64,000 nt of DNA from Rhineura floridana (lineage: Eukaryota > Chordata > Lepidosauria > Squamata > Rhineuridae): assembly GCF_030035675.1 (NCBI RefSeq), contig NC_084487.1, positions 93,444,486 to 93,508,485 of the forward strand, in the 5' to 3' direction. The notes below the pieces were generated by a model. It searched no databases and was not told the origin of the DNA. It was given only the letters and a program-made list of their open reading frames with translations. This document shows, piece by piece, positions 10,728-23,300 of this stretch. Position 1 is the stretch's first letter. The number at the start of each line of letters is the position of its first letter. A program made the translations under genes and the position numbers.

Positions 10728-12771
10728 TAACTTTTGTTCTTCCTCTGTCCCCTTTTCTGAACAGTCTAAGGGTGATTTGTATACTGATCCCCTTTCGCTA
10801 GATGCAACATTACACCAATTAAATACTTCTTTAACCTGACCCTTATCGCAATCTGAGCTAACATCCTGTACTTTACTTTTAAATTCAGTTCCCCCAAATG
10901 ATAACTTATCTGGAACTATTTTAAATTGCCCCATCCCAGTTATTGTAAGCGGGGCAAGACACAGTAAGAATTGTTTCTCCCATTACCCTAGGAAATCGAT
11001 AGCAAACCGTTACCTGCTTACCCCTACTTGTTCCTCTGCACAAAATAATCAATCTTATTTAAAAAATATTTCTTCTGATTTTTTGTTTCTACTTCTGAAT
11101 GCTAGATCAGTTAATAACAAGTCAGCTATTATTCAGGATCTCATCTTAGACGAAAAAGTTGACCTCGCATGCATTACTGAGACGTGGCTAGACAAACATG
11201 GGGGGACAAACCTCATCAACCTTAGCCCCCCTGGATTTGCTACATTCCATCAAGCCAGACTCAATAACCGAGGAGGTGGAGTGGCTATAGTATACCGAGA
11301 AAATATTCCTGTATTTAGACATCCCCTCCAGCAATCCATAGGATTTGAATCCATTTGTTTAAAAGTAGGATCTAAGAACAATGTAACCATCCTTTTAATT
11401 TACTGCGCCCCCCACGCTACTTCAATTTCTTTACCTGAGTTATCCAATTTGATTTCAGAAATGATACTGGAGTCCCCTCGACTGTTAGTACTAGGTGACT
11501 TCAATATTCATGCTGAATCTCCTTCTTCTGGAGCAGCCCAGAATTTTTTAACTAGTATGACTACTCTGGGCCTATTTCAATGGATTCTAACCCCTACCCA
11601 TGTGGCAGGTCATACTTTAGATCTTATATTTTACGCTGATAATTCAAAAAATTTGGGAATAAATAACATCTTAATTACCCCTCTATCCTGGACTGATCAT
11701 TACCTGATTAAATTTAATTTATTAATCTCATGTCCTCTACCTGTGAATGAGAAAACCACCAAACTGATCCGCCCAAAAAGGCTCTTAGAACCAGCCATTT
11801 TTATAGCGAAGCTTAAAGAGTTTCCTGACTCGAATAGTGAGGACTCAATTGAAACTCTAGTTAACTCATGGAATGATTCAATGATTAAAACAATCGATAC
11901 TATTGCCCCCCTTCGTCCTTCTACCCGCTCTTGAGATAGATCATCTCCCTGGTTTACTAAAGAACTGTTAACAATGAAACACACTTTTAGGGGGTTGGAA
12001 CGCCGTTGGCGTAAGTCTCGGGCCCTAATTGACCAGATTTGTGCAAAAAATTACTTAAAGACCTATATAGCAGCCAGACGTTTAGCTCAAAGAACTTTTT
12101 ATTCTGCTGCTATTACTTCTGCTGACAATCAACTTAAAGAACTTTATCGGATTGTTAACTCTCTTTTAAACCCGAAACGCTGCGAGAACACTATTGACCA
12201 CTCCCAGACACGTTGCCAAGATTTCGCTGTCTTTTTTCACAATAAGGTTGCACAGATTCGCTCCACATTGGACTCTAATCCTGTTACAGATTTGCAGGTT
12301 GTTCCTTCTGATACTATCTATCTACCAACTATATTGGACTCTTTTTGACCTATATATCCAGACGATATTAACAAACTACTGAGTGGGATGAGACCTACCA
12401 CCTGTCCTCTTGACCCTTGCCCATCCTGGCTTATAAAACAATCTAGGAAGGACCTGGCCAACTGGATTTGTGTGATAACTAATGCCTCCCTCCAACAAGG
12501 CTCTCTCCCCAACTGTCTAAAAGAAGCTATGGTTGTACCTCTTTTAAAAAAATCTTCCTTAAACTCTTCTAATTTTGATAATTTCCGTCCAGTCTCCAAC
12601 CTACTGTTCTTAAGTAAAATCATTGAACGAGTCCTTTTTAATCAACTTCAATGCTTCGTAAATGATAACTACTTTGACCCTCTTCAATCCGGTTTTAGAC
12701 CGGGATTTGGGACTGAAACGGCCCTGGTTGCCGTAGTCGACGACCTCCGAATAGAGCTAGATAAAGGGAAT

Positions 12772-13390
12772 TTATTTATTTATTTATTTATTTGACTTAT
12801 TAGTCGCTTATCTGGCTGAATTGTCAGCCACTCTAAGCGACATACAAAGCAGAACATGCAAACATCAAAACATTAAGAGACTAACAATAAAAACTAACAA
12901 TAACGGAAAAGCTAAAAAAACAGGAACAGCAAACCAAAAACATTCATCTTCCTGGTAAAGGACAGTCCCCAAACAAATGTCACTAAGAGCAGGGGTGGGG
13001 GGCAAGGCAGGTGGAAATACTTGCCCCTTGAAGGTCCCAGCACAGTCTCATCCCTGCAGCAGCACGACTCAGCCTGCAGCTCCTCCTGATAAGGCCCAGG
13101 CAGAGGGGTGGGGCAAGGCAGGTGGAAATGCTTGCCCCTTGATGGTCCCAGCACAGTCTCATCCCTGCAGCAGCACGACTCAGCCTGCAGCTCCTCCTGA
13201 TAAGGCCCAGGCAGAGGGGTGGGGCAAGGCAGGTGGAAATGCTTGCCCCTTGATGGTCCCAGCACAGTCTCATCCCTGCAGCTGCACGACTCAGCCTGCA
13301 GCTCCTCCTGATAAGGCCCAGGCAGAGGGGTGGGGCAAGGCAGGTGGAAATGCTTGCCCCTTGATGGTCCCAGCACAGTCTCATCCCTGC
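12772..13390 (-). mobile_element. VNTR-bearing retroposon with (ATAA)n tail, inserted in L2 ORF2
   Basis: A 619-bp insertion that splits the L2 frame between GGGAAT and GTTTCT. The target duplication is only about 3 bp (AAT at 12769-12771 and 13391-13393). Read on the - strand it has 3.5 copies of a 111-bp GC-rich unit (13390 to 13002) and a non-repeated segment. It ends in a 3' region 'GTATGTCGCTTAGAGTGG...' with an ATAA repeat tail (12772-12793), the kind of tail used by L2-mobilised elements. It has no tRNA-like promoter that I can see. A 5'-truncated or VNTR-promoted non-autonomous element is the best reading. Confidence 0.7.
13002..13390. repeat. 111-bp minisatellite, about 3.5 units
   Basis: The motif 'gcaaggcaggtgg' recurs at 13002, 13113, 13224 and 13335, giving a constant 111-bp period. 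Units differ by only a few bases (for example aatac/aatgc, gcagcagc/gcagctgc). Because 111 is divisible by 3, both strands show spurious repeated open frames here. Confidence 0.92.
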
Positions 13391-14794
13391 AATGTTTCTC
13401 TATTGATCCTTCTTGACTTATCGGTGGCCTTCGACACCATTGACCATACCATCCTCCTTGATCGCCTCTCAGGGATGGGAATACGAGGCACTGCTTTGCA
13501 GTGGCTACGCTCCTTCCTGGAAGGCAGATCTCAGAGAGTTCACCTGGGAAACTTCCACTGACCCTTGGCCACTGCAATATGGAGTCCCTCAGGGTTCAGT
13601 ACTATCACCACTTCTATTCAATATATATATGAAACCTCTTGGAGAGATTATACGTAAGGAGCAAACTGGCAAGCACACACCACACCGCTCCTTCAACAAC
13701 TTCATTGGCTGCCTGTTTTCTATTGAATACATTTTAAAATACTAACTTTAACTTTTAAAGCGCTACATGGTTTGGGCCCCTCCTATTTATCCAATCGAAT
13801 CTTTTTGTATGAACCCCCTCGGCTCTTGAGATTTGCCTTAGATCCGGCCCTTACCATCCCTTACCATCCCTCCTTTTTCCCGGATTCACCTGTCCAATGT
13901 TAGAAATAAGACATTTTCTGTAATTGCCCCTACTTTATGGAATAATCTACCGCAAGAAATACGTCTGTCTTCTTCCCTCTTAATTTTTCGTCGGCAGCTT
14001 AAAACTTTTTTATTCTCTTTAGCTTTTAAATTGTGAGATACTGTTTTACTTTGTGTTTATAACTGTTCCGTTATGCCGCTCTAAATTTCTTTGGAAAGAG
14101 AGCGGGATAGAATTTTTTTTAAATAAATAAATAAATATGCTTCTGCGAAGACATTTAGGATCGTTTGAAGATCTTTCTCTGAATGTGCAGAGACTACATT
14201 ATCATCGGCATATTGAAGTTCTACAACAGAGGTTGACATTACCTTACTTTTTGCTTTCAGCCTACTGAGATTAAAAAGCTTTCCATCTGTTCGACATATG
14301 ATTTCCACACCAGTAGGAAGTTTCCCCTCAATAAGGTGTAGAATCATAGCAATGAAGATAGCAAATAAGGTAGGAGTAATGATGCATCCCTGTTTTATGC
14401 CTGGTCCGACTCTGAATGGATCGCTCTGAAAGCCATTGTTGTCCAAAATTGTTGCTGTCATGTTGTCATGAAGAAGTCACAAAATATTCACAAATTTATC
14501 AGGGCATGCAGTTTTCAGAAGGATGGTCCAGAGAGCGGTTTGATTCACAGTGCCAAAGGCCTTAGTCAGATCAGTAAATGCCATATATAAAGGTCGATTA
14601 TGCTCCCGGCATTTTTCTTGAAGCTGTTGTTCAGTGAAGATCATGTCCACTCCCCTTGGAAGGGCGGAAACCATTTTGAGATTCAGGGAGGACATCATCT
14701 GAGATCGGTGGGAGGCGATTTGTGAGGATCCTATAGTAAAACCCATGGGTAAGCTAGCTGTACCTTTATTAGCCAGCATCACATCATGTTAGTA

Positions 14795-17329
14795 TTCCTA
14801 CCACCATGGAGGGTTCTCTTCAGGGGCAGGTAGGTTGGGAAGATGGATGACCTGAGTTAAATATCCTCCACCTTCATTGACTTTCCGTGGAGACAAGCAG
14901 TTGTCAGATTCTTTGGTGCAAGGGCCAAGGGGGAATGGCAAAAATATTCTGAAATCAAGAAACTGCCCAGCCTTTTTTTTTGCCAGTCTTACAGAAGAAA
15001 TAGTACAGGAAGACCCCAAACGATGAAATACTAAACCTTAAAAAAAATGAAGGAAGTTAGTCTGTGCACAAGACGCGTGTTGCTTCATGCAGCTCTGGCT
15101 CTCCTACTTTGTTTGTTCCTCCAGCAGGGAAACAAACCATGAAGCAACTGGCTTAGCATTATGTTTGAACAGCCCTCATGGTTTGTTTCTCTCCAAACAA
15201 ACCTTGGCTTCAGATTATGGTTTATTCATCACTTCTTGACCATAATTTGAGAGAAATAGACAACAAGCACTAGTATACATTCCAGCATTTTTCTACTTTG
15301 AAAAGGCAAGGGCCAAAACTGAGTAGAAAAAGAATCACGTCCAAAACTAAGCAAGTGTGGACCTGAATGGGTTGACCAGTGGAAACTCCATAAGGATGGA
15401 GTGGGATATGAGTACAACAAATAAATAACTGCCTTTCTAAGAACAATCCACTCGGATTCACAGACTGAGCTGCTACCACACAGACACTGAGCTGCCTTGA
15501 AAAGAAAGTAAATCCAAATTCTCATGTAAAGTACATACAGTACTTAAAAAAAACCCTTTCAGGTTCCAGACACACAGCCTAAAAAGGCAGACTATTTTTA
15601 CTGGGACAATTCCCCCTTCCCCCTAATTTTTCCAAACTAAGCACTGAACATGAACAGCCCAAATAATTTTTCTTCACAATATCCCTTGGGATGTAAGTGC
15701 CAGAGGGTTAATTTTGATCTTATGACTACTTCCATAACCCCATTTCCTAATCCTTTTACCTTCTATTTTCTCTCCCACCCATAATCCTCAGACACAGAAC
15801 ATTTCAGATAAGAAATCAATAAGAAGAAAATAATGATCTTGTGCACCACTAATTTGACCTAGGAAAAGGTCTTATTTGACCCAGGAGCTAGACCCATCGA
15901 CATAGTGAGGCTTTCTTATGGGTAAGCATGACTATGATTGCATTGTACATAATCTATTCCCAACAATGCCTTCCAGTACACTTAAATACCCACGATTATA
16001 GGCAGACAACTGTCCTTCAAATAAGTTTCACAGTCATTAAAAAAACACAATAATATAAGGAATCAACTGCTACTTCCATGGGTTCCTTCTATCAACATCT
16101 GTAATCACATTCATCATCTTAGCATGCTGACAAGTTATTTAAACATAAGTCCTTAGAATAATCTCTTTAGCAACACATCAGGTTTGATCTGGGGGGAAAA
16201 TGAATAAGAAATCTTTCATAATCTTCAACTTGTCCTGGATTATTCATTTTAATAAATGTCAGTCAATTTCTAAATAGAGCTAGCAAAGTCTCAGACAAAA
16301 AGAACATATTCAAATCAATTTTTATTGTAATTCATGCTACAGACCCGGATATAGAGCCTACTTCGGTAAACTGGGTCGTGCATGGAAAAATATGTTGTTT
16401 CACTAACTGCAAGTCTCCCAATACATCTTTAACTAACAATGCCAGTTTTAACATTTTTTTGTTTTTCAGACTTCAAAAATGCAAACTTGACAATGGCTAC
16501 CTAGTTGGTATGACTACAAAAGAGGCATCACCAATGTTACCAAACAGCAAAAACAGGAGGTGAACCTGATACAGGTGCCAAAAAAGGTTTAGTCAGGTGG
16601 TACTCCTACATTTACTTGGGAATAAAATTAGTAGGATTCACTTAAGTAAACATTAATACGATTGCACTGTAAGTTGCCCAACACATTTCAATAGAATAGT
16701 CATTCAGGCTATTCCAGAAAAATCAGCATGAGATCGCTACCAACCTTTTGTAAAACATTTAATGACTTGTTGAGTGAGATTTTGTTTTAAAATACTGTCA
16801 TTTAAGCATTTTACAAAATGTTGATTTGGCCCTCTCCTGCTGTTATTTTCCAAGAACCGGCACTCAGAGCCATGCTGCTTGAGGTTTCTAGTAGCACACT
16901 ACCAGACCTATCCATGAAAGTTTGACTATTTGGGGGAAGGGGGGGTGCTTTTTGACAATATAACAAACCTCGGCGGTATTTACATTTTTCACAGAAACAT
17001 TCAATTGCATTTCATTTTCCAAAGCAACTTTAAAAAGTATTCCAAAAAGGTATTCCATGAGCCTTAACTTGACAAAACAATCGTGATTCATGTAGACTAC
17101 AATATGTACTGTGATAAAGCTTTGGAAAATTATAATGACACTTGTTGAGAGAAGTCACTTGTCTTTCAACCTAAATATGCTTCTTGTCGAAAGTAGTTGG
17201 CCCTGGAAATTTATTTTAAATAATATATCTTAAATAAATAAAAATGGTATATTTTGCAATCAAACTTCAGTAAAGCTACGTTTTCCACAGAGTAAATGTA
17301 CACAAGAGAAAGCAAACAAGGCATGCTTG
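14795..17329. other. Intergenic, no gene recognised
   Basis: No coding exon, RNA gene or clear full-length repeat is seen. There is a short palindromic repeat near 15105-15235 ('aaacaaaccatgaagc' and 'catggtttgtttct'). The lower end of the Ty3-type fossil sits just above. Confidence 0.5.
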
Positions 17330-20039
17330 TAAAAACAGCTACTTCTTGAAGTTGAGAGTCATGCTTTGTAGCCTCTTTTATAGTAGCTGCCCCCTTTGGA
17401 TGGATAACAAGTGTGCCCAATCCATGTACTACTCTCTCTCCCACCATAGAATCCTCAACATCTGTAGATATATCTACAGCAGCCCTAGATAGTGTATCAG
17501 CAATATACATATACTTACCTGGGATATACATCACATTAAGATCATACCTTTGAAGCTGTAACAACATAACGCTGTAACTGAGCAGGAGCATTACCAATTG
17601 GTTTTTTAAAAATTATTTCTAAAGGTTTATGATCAGTATGAACTGAAATAACTTTACCAAAGACATACTGATGAAACTTTCTCATTGCATATAGCACCGC
17701 CAGTAATTCTTTCTCTATTTGAGCATAATTTTGCTCTGCTGAAGTAAGTGACCTTGATGCATAGGATACAAGTTTATTTTCTTGAAGCAAACATGCTCCA
17801 AGACCATCTTTTGATGCATCTGCTTGCACAGTAACTGGTTTGGTAATATCAAAATATTGCAGTACAGGTGCCTGACATAGCTGCATTTTAAGCAACTCAA
17901 AAGCCTTTTGATGTTCAGGCAACCACTTAAACAAGATATCTTTTCTTAATAAATTACGGAAAGGTGCTGTCAGCTCTGCCTCACCCGGAATATATTTGGA
18001 TAAATACTGCACAGACCCTAAAAATCTAAGAACACCTTGTTTATCTTGTGGACATTTCATTTCAAAAATAGCTTTCACTTTATCAGAATCAGGACATACT
18101 TCTTGGGCAGTAACTATTTGACCCATGTACTTTACAGAGTCAACCTTAAATTGAATTTTATCCATATTAAACTTGATATTTTTCATACGTGCAATATCCA
18201 TAACTTGACACAGAATCTGATCATGTTGTTCCGATGTTGCTGCTGCAATAATCATATCATCAGCTATCATATAAACCCCTTTTATATGACCAAAAACTAT
18301 CTCATTTTTCTGCTGAAACACCTCACTAGAAGACTTAAGCCCAAATGGCAAACGATTAAAACAATATCGCCCCCAAGGTGTATTAAATGTACATAGCCGT
18401 GAAGAATGTGCATCTAACTTGACTTGCCAATAACCATCTTTTTCGTCTAAAATGGTAAAAATATTCATTCCTGCTAGACGACTCAAGACATCCTCTGTCG
18501 TAGGAATTGTATAATGTTGTCGACGAACTGCTTTATTCAAATCACGAGGATCAAGACATATATGTAACTTTCCATTCTTCTTCTCTGTAATAACAAGACT
18601 GCTGACCCACTCTGTAGGACCTATAACTCTGGATATCACTCCAGCACTTCTCATTTATCCCAAAGCCTCCTTTAGTTTATTCAATATGGCAAACGGAATT
18701 TTCCGACATCCATGAATAACAGGAGCCACAGCAGGATCAATATGTATATGGTGCACACCCTCAAACTCACCAAGCCCTTCAAACACATCGGAATATTTAT
18801 TAAGTAACTGTTCTTGTGTTAATGATTGAATCGCAGTCACATTATCAATTCGACGAACTAAATCCAAAGTCTCACAAGCTGCTCGTCCAAGCAACAGAAG
18901 AGAGGAGCCCTCTGTTACGTAAAACATCAATGTTGCCGCTCCTTTTGAAGTATGGCAATCAAGAACAATAGCTCCCACAGGCTTTATACGAGTTCCACCA
19001 TAGGACACAAGACAAACATCAGTTTTGAACAACACCTTCTTGTCTGATAGTTCATGAAATATTTGCAGAGGCAACACATTTGCCTCAGCTCCTGTATCCA
19101 GTTTAAATCTTACTGACAGCCCTTGCACAAACATATCAACATACCACCCATTCACCAAATCTTCACCAGCTTCAGTTAATTCTCCTATAAACAGACTATT
19201 TAAATCCAGCTCATGCATCAAATAACCTTGTTGCCCCTTGTTGGCACCAACTACATTTACTTTGCATACTCTAGCAAAATGATTCTTCATTTGACATTTA
19301 TAACAAGTTTTCCCAAATGCTGGACAATCTCGAGGTTTATGCACAATACCACAACAGGAGCACTTATTATATTTAATTTGCTCATATTTATCTTTGAACT
19401 TATCAGATCTAACAACTTGTACTGGAACTCTTTCATGGGTTTTATCAATCACAGATACTGTATGCAACTCTTGACTTTCTTTTGAGGACGTTGACATAGC
19501 CTGCAGTTGAACTCTTGTTTTTTCCTCTAAACGACATACTTCAATCGCTTTCTCCAAAGTAAGCTCGGGCTCCGCAAGCAATTTCTTCTTCAACTTTTCA
19601 TCTTTGACACTGAACACAATCTTATCTCGTATCATATCATTAACTGTTGAACCAAATTCACAACTACTAGCCTTAAGTTTAAGCTCAGTCACAAACTGTT
19701 CACTGGTTTCTTGATATCTCTGAGAGTGATTCCAGAAAGCATAACGTTCAAATATCACATTCTTACGAGGAGTACAATATCTCCTAAATTGTTCAAGTAC
19801 TTCTTCTATGTCTTGTGGCCCCTCTTCCGACAAATCAAACGTATTGTAAACTGCCAACACTTCTTCTCCAATACAATGTAACAAAATAGCAATTTGTCGG
19901 CTCTTAGCAACATTATCAACTCCAGCTGCAGAAAGATATAAAATAAAAGCTTGTTCCCATCGTTTCCATGTCTCAGCCAGATTACCTCGCAGCACTAGAG
20001 GAGGTGGAGGTCAAAATGAGTCCATTTTTTTCCTTATTT

Positions 20040-20058
20040 TTAACTTCTGACACCATAT
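20040..20058 (-). promoter_or_regulatory. Primer-binding site, tRNA-Leu type
   Basis: The - strand reads TGGTGTCAGAAGT a few bases after the LTR end. This is the well-known form complementary to a tRNA-Leu 3' end that is used by several LTR element groups. Confidence 0.6.
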
Positions 20059-20060
20059 AA

Positions 20061-20304
20061 TGTGTTTTATTTTTATAATAAAAACATCTCGATTCTTTGA
20101 CATAAGAATTGTATACTTTTTAATTACTATTCCACAGAGGACAGTCTTTTTCGATTTACATGCTATGCCCAACCCTTTCCAACTGACTCCACTCTAACCG
20201 CACTTAACTGACAATTCCAAGATCTTAAAGAGATATTACATCACATCTCCGTTTCATAACAATGAACTAATGCAATGTAACTAAATAACAATATATACAT
20301 CACA
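20061..20304 (-). repeat. Probable 5' LTR of the Ty3-type fossil
   Basis: 244 bp that begins TGTGATGT and ends AACACA on the - strand, so it has TG...CA termini. A polyadenylation-like AATAAAAC sits close to its 3' end. It directly adjoins the primer-binding site and the Gag frame. There is no partner LTR in the window to confirm the borders. Confidence 0.6.
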
Positions 20305-23300
20305 GGTGGGAAGAGGACAAATGAGGATAGTGCCTTAATTTTTGTGGTACTCTAAAATAAATATCATAAACAGTCTATTAGAACTGAACATGAGTTCCAG
20401 TTTTGGAAAAATGGCGGGGTATAAATATAATAATAATAACATATGCCTGATAAAAAAATCTGAAGGATTGCTCCCTTTTTGTGCATTATGCTGAAGGAGG
20501 AGTGGGAGCTCCCAAAAAGGTAGTGCTGCAGCAGGAGGGTTGGCCTGGGCACTGAGCCTGTCCCATTTTTTGTCTACTCCCTTGGTCAGCTTGACACATA
20601 GCATTGGCTCTGGAAGTGTGATTTCTCACAGAGCAGATTGAAAAGAAGTACCATCCTCCCTTTAGTCAACCAATTATTTAAGAGAACTGAGGCCATCCTT
20701 CAAACTCAAACTGAAACCAGCCAGCAGCTGAGTTGGTCTGGTGTCCAAACTCCATTCCAGCAATCATACATATGAATTATGTTCATAAGCCAACTGAACT
20801 CCCTTATTTCTTCCTCACATTTCTTCTAGCAAATTACTGTTCACAGATATATTCCACAAGAATACAGGTAGACAATTTAATGAAAGAGACCTTTTTTATT
20901 TTAAGAAAGTTACAGGACTCTGGGGCACAGGTTGCCCGTCATTCAGATATCATGTGGTGACAGTTTTCTAGACTGGCAGCCGCCTGATTCTTATACAATA
21001 TTGGAAAGATAAAAAGAGTATTGAAACACTTTCACTGTTCTTCTCTAGTGACTCTTTTTTACTCTTATCACTTTCCTATTGCTTCTTGGCAACTACTGCA
21101 TGTTTTTGACAACAGTTATTTCAGTTTATAATTCATTTTCTTGGTACATTTCTCCAAAAGAAACTACTGTTTGTAACAAAACTAGATTCTAAGTTTTCAA
21201 CTAATTACTAAAGAGACCATTCAAAGCTGAAAATTATTTTTGGAAATTCACACTCAAGGGAGATGTATGACAAATGCAGGGGCGTATGGAAGAAGGGAAA
21301 TCTTATTACCTAGTTTTGATATGGACATGAAACACTGGCCACAGTATAGCTTTAGAAGGACAAGCCATAGTGAGTCTTGGGCTCACATTCTCTTCCCGCC
21401 TACAATTTAGTTTTACATGTGAAGCCTAAACTGTTGCTTATCTTAACTATAGTGAAACAAGTCAGCTTCATAACCATAGTTAAAACTAAGCATTTTGTCT
21501 AGGTTTGCACAACATGGCAAACTGGAGTTAGTCTGAATCAGAACTGAAAGCTTCCAAACTCCTCTTCAGGTTTGCACTGGAGGAAGGGAGTGTATGCAAG
21601 CCCAAGGCTTGCTGTGGCTCATCGTAATGCTAAACAATAGTTTAGATTACATGCAAACACAGCCACTGACCAGTTTCAGAATTCAAATTCTGTATGATAA
21701 GAAGGACATCTGCTGAATTTCATGCATGTCCTATGCTTTCAAAGAATACACGACAAAGCAGATGGACTCACCACCTCATTTCTACCAGGGCTGGAGGAAA
21801 ATAACCTTTTCCTCATTCCAGAGTAATCTTGAGGAAAATGCATTGGACGTCTGGCTGTGTCCAGCATGTCACAATCACATGTAGGGTATAAGGCAAGGGA
21901 GCTGACATAATTACCAACCCCAGTATGCTCAAATGCCCAAATTGTTGTTTGGGGTGAAATTGGAAGGGCAGTTACAGAACAAGAACACTGTGGAGTTTCT
22001 CTCAAAGGGACAGTACAAAATCTACATCTAAACTATTACTGTTCCTTCCAAGCATAAAGCAAGAAAGGACTTTTCATAATAGTCTAACAGGATATGCCAA
22101 AGAGAGGAACTCACAGATATTCCAGTTGGCAAGCATACACAGTGTAATCCTCTACCTTCCCAATCTATTATCCAGTAGACTGAAACATGATTTCAAAAAA
22201 TACAAAATTTGGCAAATGCAAAAGTGTGAGTTTTACATAAGGTATACAGAATATTATTTCCAAGCTCTCGTGTCAAACATATTACTAAAGTGTCTTAAAC
22301 AATCATGTTTTCTCTCAATACATACAAAAATATTGTTGACATGATTTTTTACAGTGCAAATTTAAAAAGTCTTTCCCTTTTTGGTAATAATATAAGCTCT
22401 CTTCAGGTATTATAATTAGGTTAAAGTAAACGCCTGAGGGGGAGAAATTGGAGAATAACATACTAGCTCCAACCTCTCTGTTGTCATTCCTGCCACCCTC
22501 CAGTTTATGGAAGGTAAAGGTCTGAAACAGGGAACTTTTGCAGTTGTGGAGGCTCCCCACCTCCATTAGACGGAAGCAAAGCTAGCAGGCTCATCCACCC
22601 CTACCACCACCCCATGTTTGCTTTCACCTAACTGGAATGCCTGAAGAGGGCTTGAGAGAGATCAGCTTCCATGGTTATGCCTCCCATGAAACAATTTTCA
22701 GACCATTGTGGTCTTTTACTGTGTCCTCTGACTGGAAGGAGCTCTATAGAATCTCAAGCACTGGTCCTTCCCAGTCTTTCTTCCCAAGATGCTTTAAGTG
22801 GAGATGCCAGGGTTGAGCTATACTCACAAACCTCATGAGGAGATCCTTGAACTCACTACATTCAGCACTATTACAGCACTTAGGATGCAATTAAAAATGT
22901 TTTGGCATTGTTTGAAGAACTCTGCATTCTGTATCAACATCCTCTGGTTTTGAAGGGAAATACTATATCATCTTATGACTGAATACCTGTTGCCCACCTG
23001 AAAGCTTTATAAATTTCCTTTACAATGCAATCTAGTCAGCAGTAAGAACCACTGAAGTCAATGGGACTTACTTCCAGATAAAAGTGAGTTGCAGTCTTTT
23101 TTTAAAAGAAGGTACAGGGCACAATCCATCAGGAATTTCCCTGGTTGAAGCCTTACTGAAAGTCTGGAGCTGCACACAAGAGAACAGTCATGCTGTTGTG
23201 TAGCTGCCATTCATATCAATAGGCTTTGCACAGAGAAGACTCCCAAGGGATAGTGCCTATGGATAACTATTTTCAAGCTTCAAACTGCTCATACAAAACA

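Larger units (their letters stand above)
11083..13745 (+). pseudogene. L2 LINE ORF2 (endonuclease-reverse transcriptase), broken
   Basis: The APE-type endonuclease carries LLNARSVNNKS, ITETWLD, RGGGVAIVYRE, LVLGDFNIHAES, HTLDLIF and WTDH, all expected catalytic signatures. The RT has [38 protein letters not shown] and YGVPQGSVLSPLLFNIYMK. Up to 12795 the frame is broken only by two in-frame TGA codons (11932-11934 and 12346-12348), both plausible CGA-to-TGA CpG decay. Further on there is the 619-bp insertion, a small frameshift near 13555 and deletion of the YADD region. No ATG precedes the endonuclease block nearby, so the true start lies upstream or uses another mechanism. Confidence 0.85.
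8400..14136 (+). mobile_element. L2-clade LINE, near full length, with an internal RT deletion
   Basis: A 5.7-kb + strand LINE inserted into the RTE-like element between its EAY and GKLGL codons. Only 0-2 bp are duplicated, typical of L2/CR1. Parts: 5' leader 8400-8831; intact ORF1 8832-10727; ORF2 endonuclease 11083-11934; linker and RT 11974-13745, interrupted by a retroposon at 12772-13390; 3' end with an (AATA)n tail ending near 14136. The frame jumps from MKPLGEIIR (about 13650) to a short LHWLPVCF-like remnant. The YADD palm motif and thumb are therefore deleted, and the copy cannot be autonomous. Confidence 0.88.
5560..14790 (-). mobile_element. RTE-like non-LTR retrotransposon, 5'-truncated, split by L1 and L2 insertions
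   Basis: Three blocks on the - strand belong to one element. 14790-14137 encodes reverse transcriptase: TEQQLQEKCREHNRPLYMAF, GIKQGCIITPTLFAIF and the active-site LQYADDNVVSAH. 8399-7680 continues in the thumb and C-terminal region: FPYLGSHLS, YACETWT. 5653-5560 is the end, with a zinc-finger-like SRIGLHSHLRTH and a stop at 5567-5569. The LGS...CETW architecture is like RTE/BovB elements, but I am not certain of the clade. The RT part carries frameshifts and stops, so it is dead. It is the oldest layer of this nest. Confidence 0.75.
17330..20304 (-). mobile_element. Ty3/gypsy-type LTR element fossil, 5' half
   Basis: Reading on the - strand from 20304 the parts are: a 5' LTR, a tRNA-Leu-type primer site, a Gag region (about 20.0-19.3 kb) with a CCHC zinc knuckle (CYKCQMKNHFARVC), an aspartic protease (LDTGAEANVLP, about 19.1 kb), reverse transcriptase (CLDPRDLNKAV, NRLPFGLKS; about 18.6-18.0 kb) and RNase H (about 17.9-17.5 kb). 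Similarity fades before any integrase, and there is no 3' LTR, so it is truncated and also has a few breaks. The protein order and the IPGKYMYIADTLSRA motif are of the Ty3/gypsy family. It is old to middle-aged; no age can be derived without a second LTR. Confidence 0.85.

Noticed and set aside
12912-13577. 221-codon - strand frame with repeated [13 protein letters not shown] units
   Set aside because: It is the 111-bp VNTR read in frame (111 is a multiple of 3) and runs across the retroposon border into L2 sequence.
23006-23011. TATAAA as an AASS polyadenylation signal
   Set aside because: A plausible variant signal about 320 bases after the stop, but too weak to call without transcript data.
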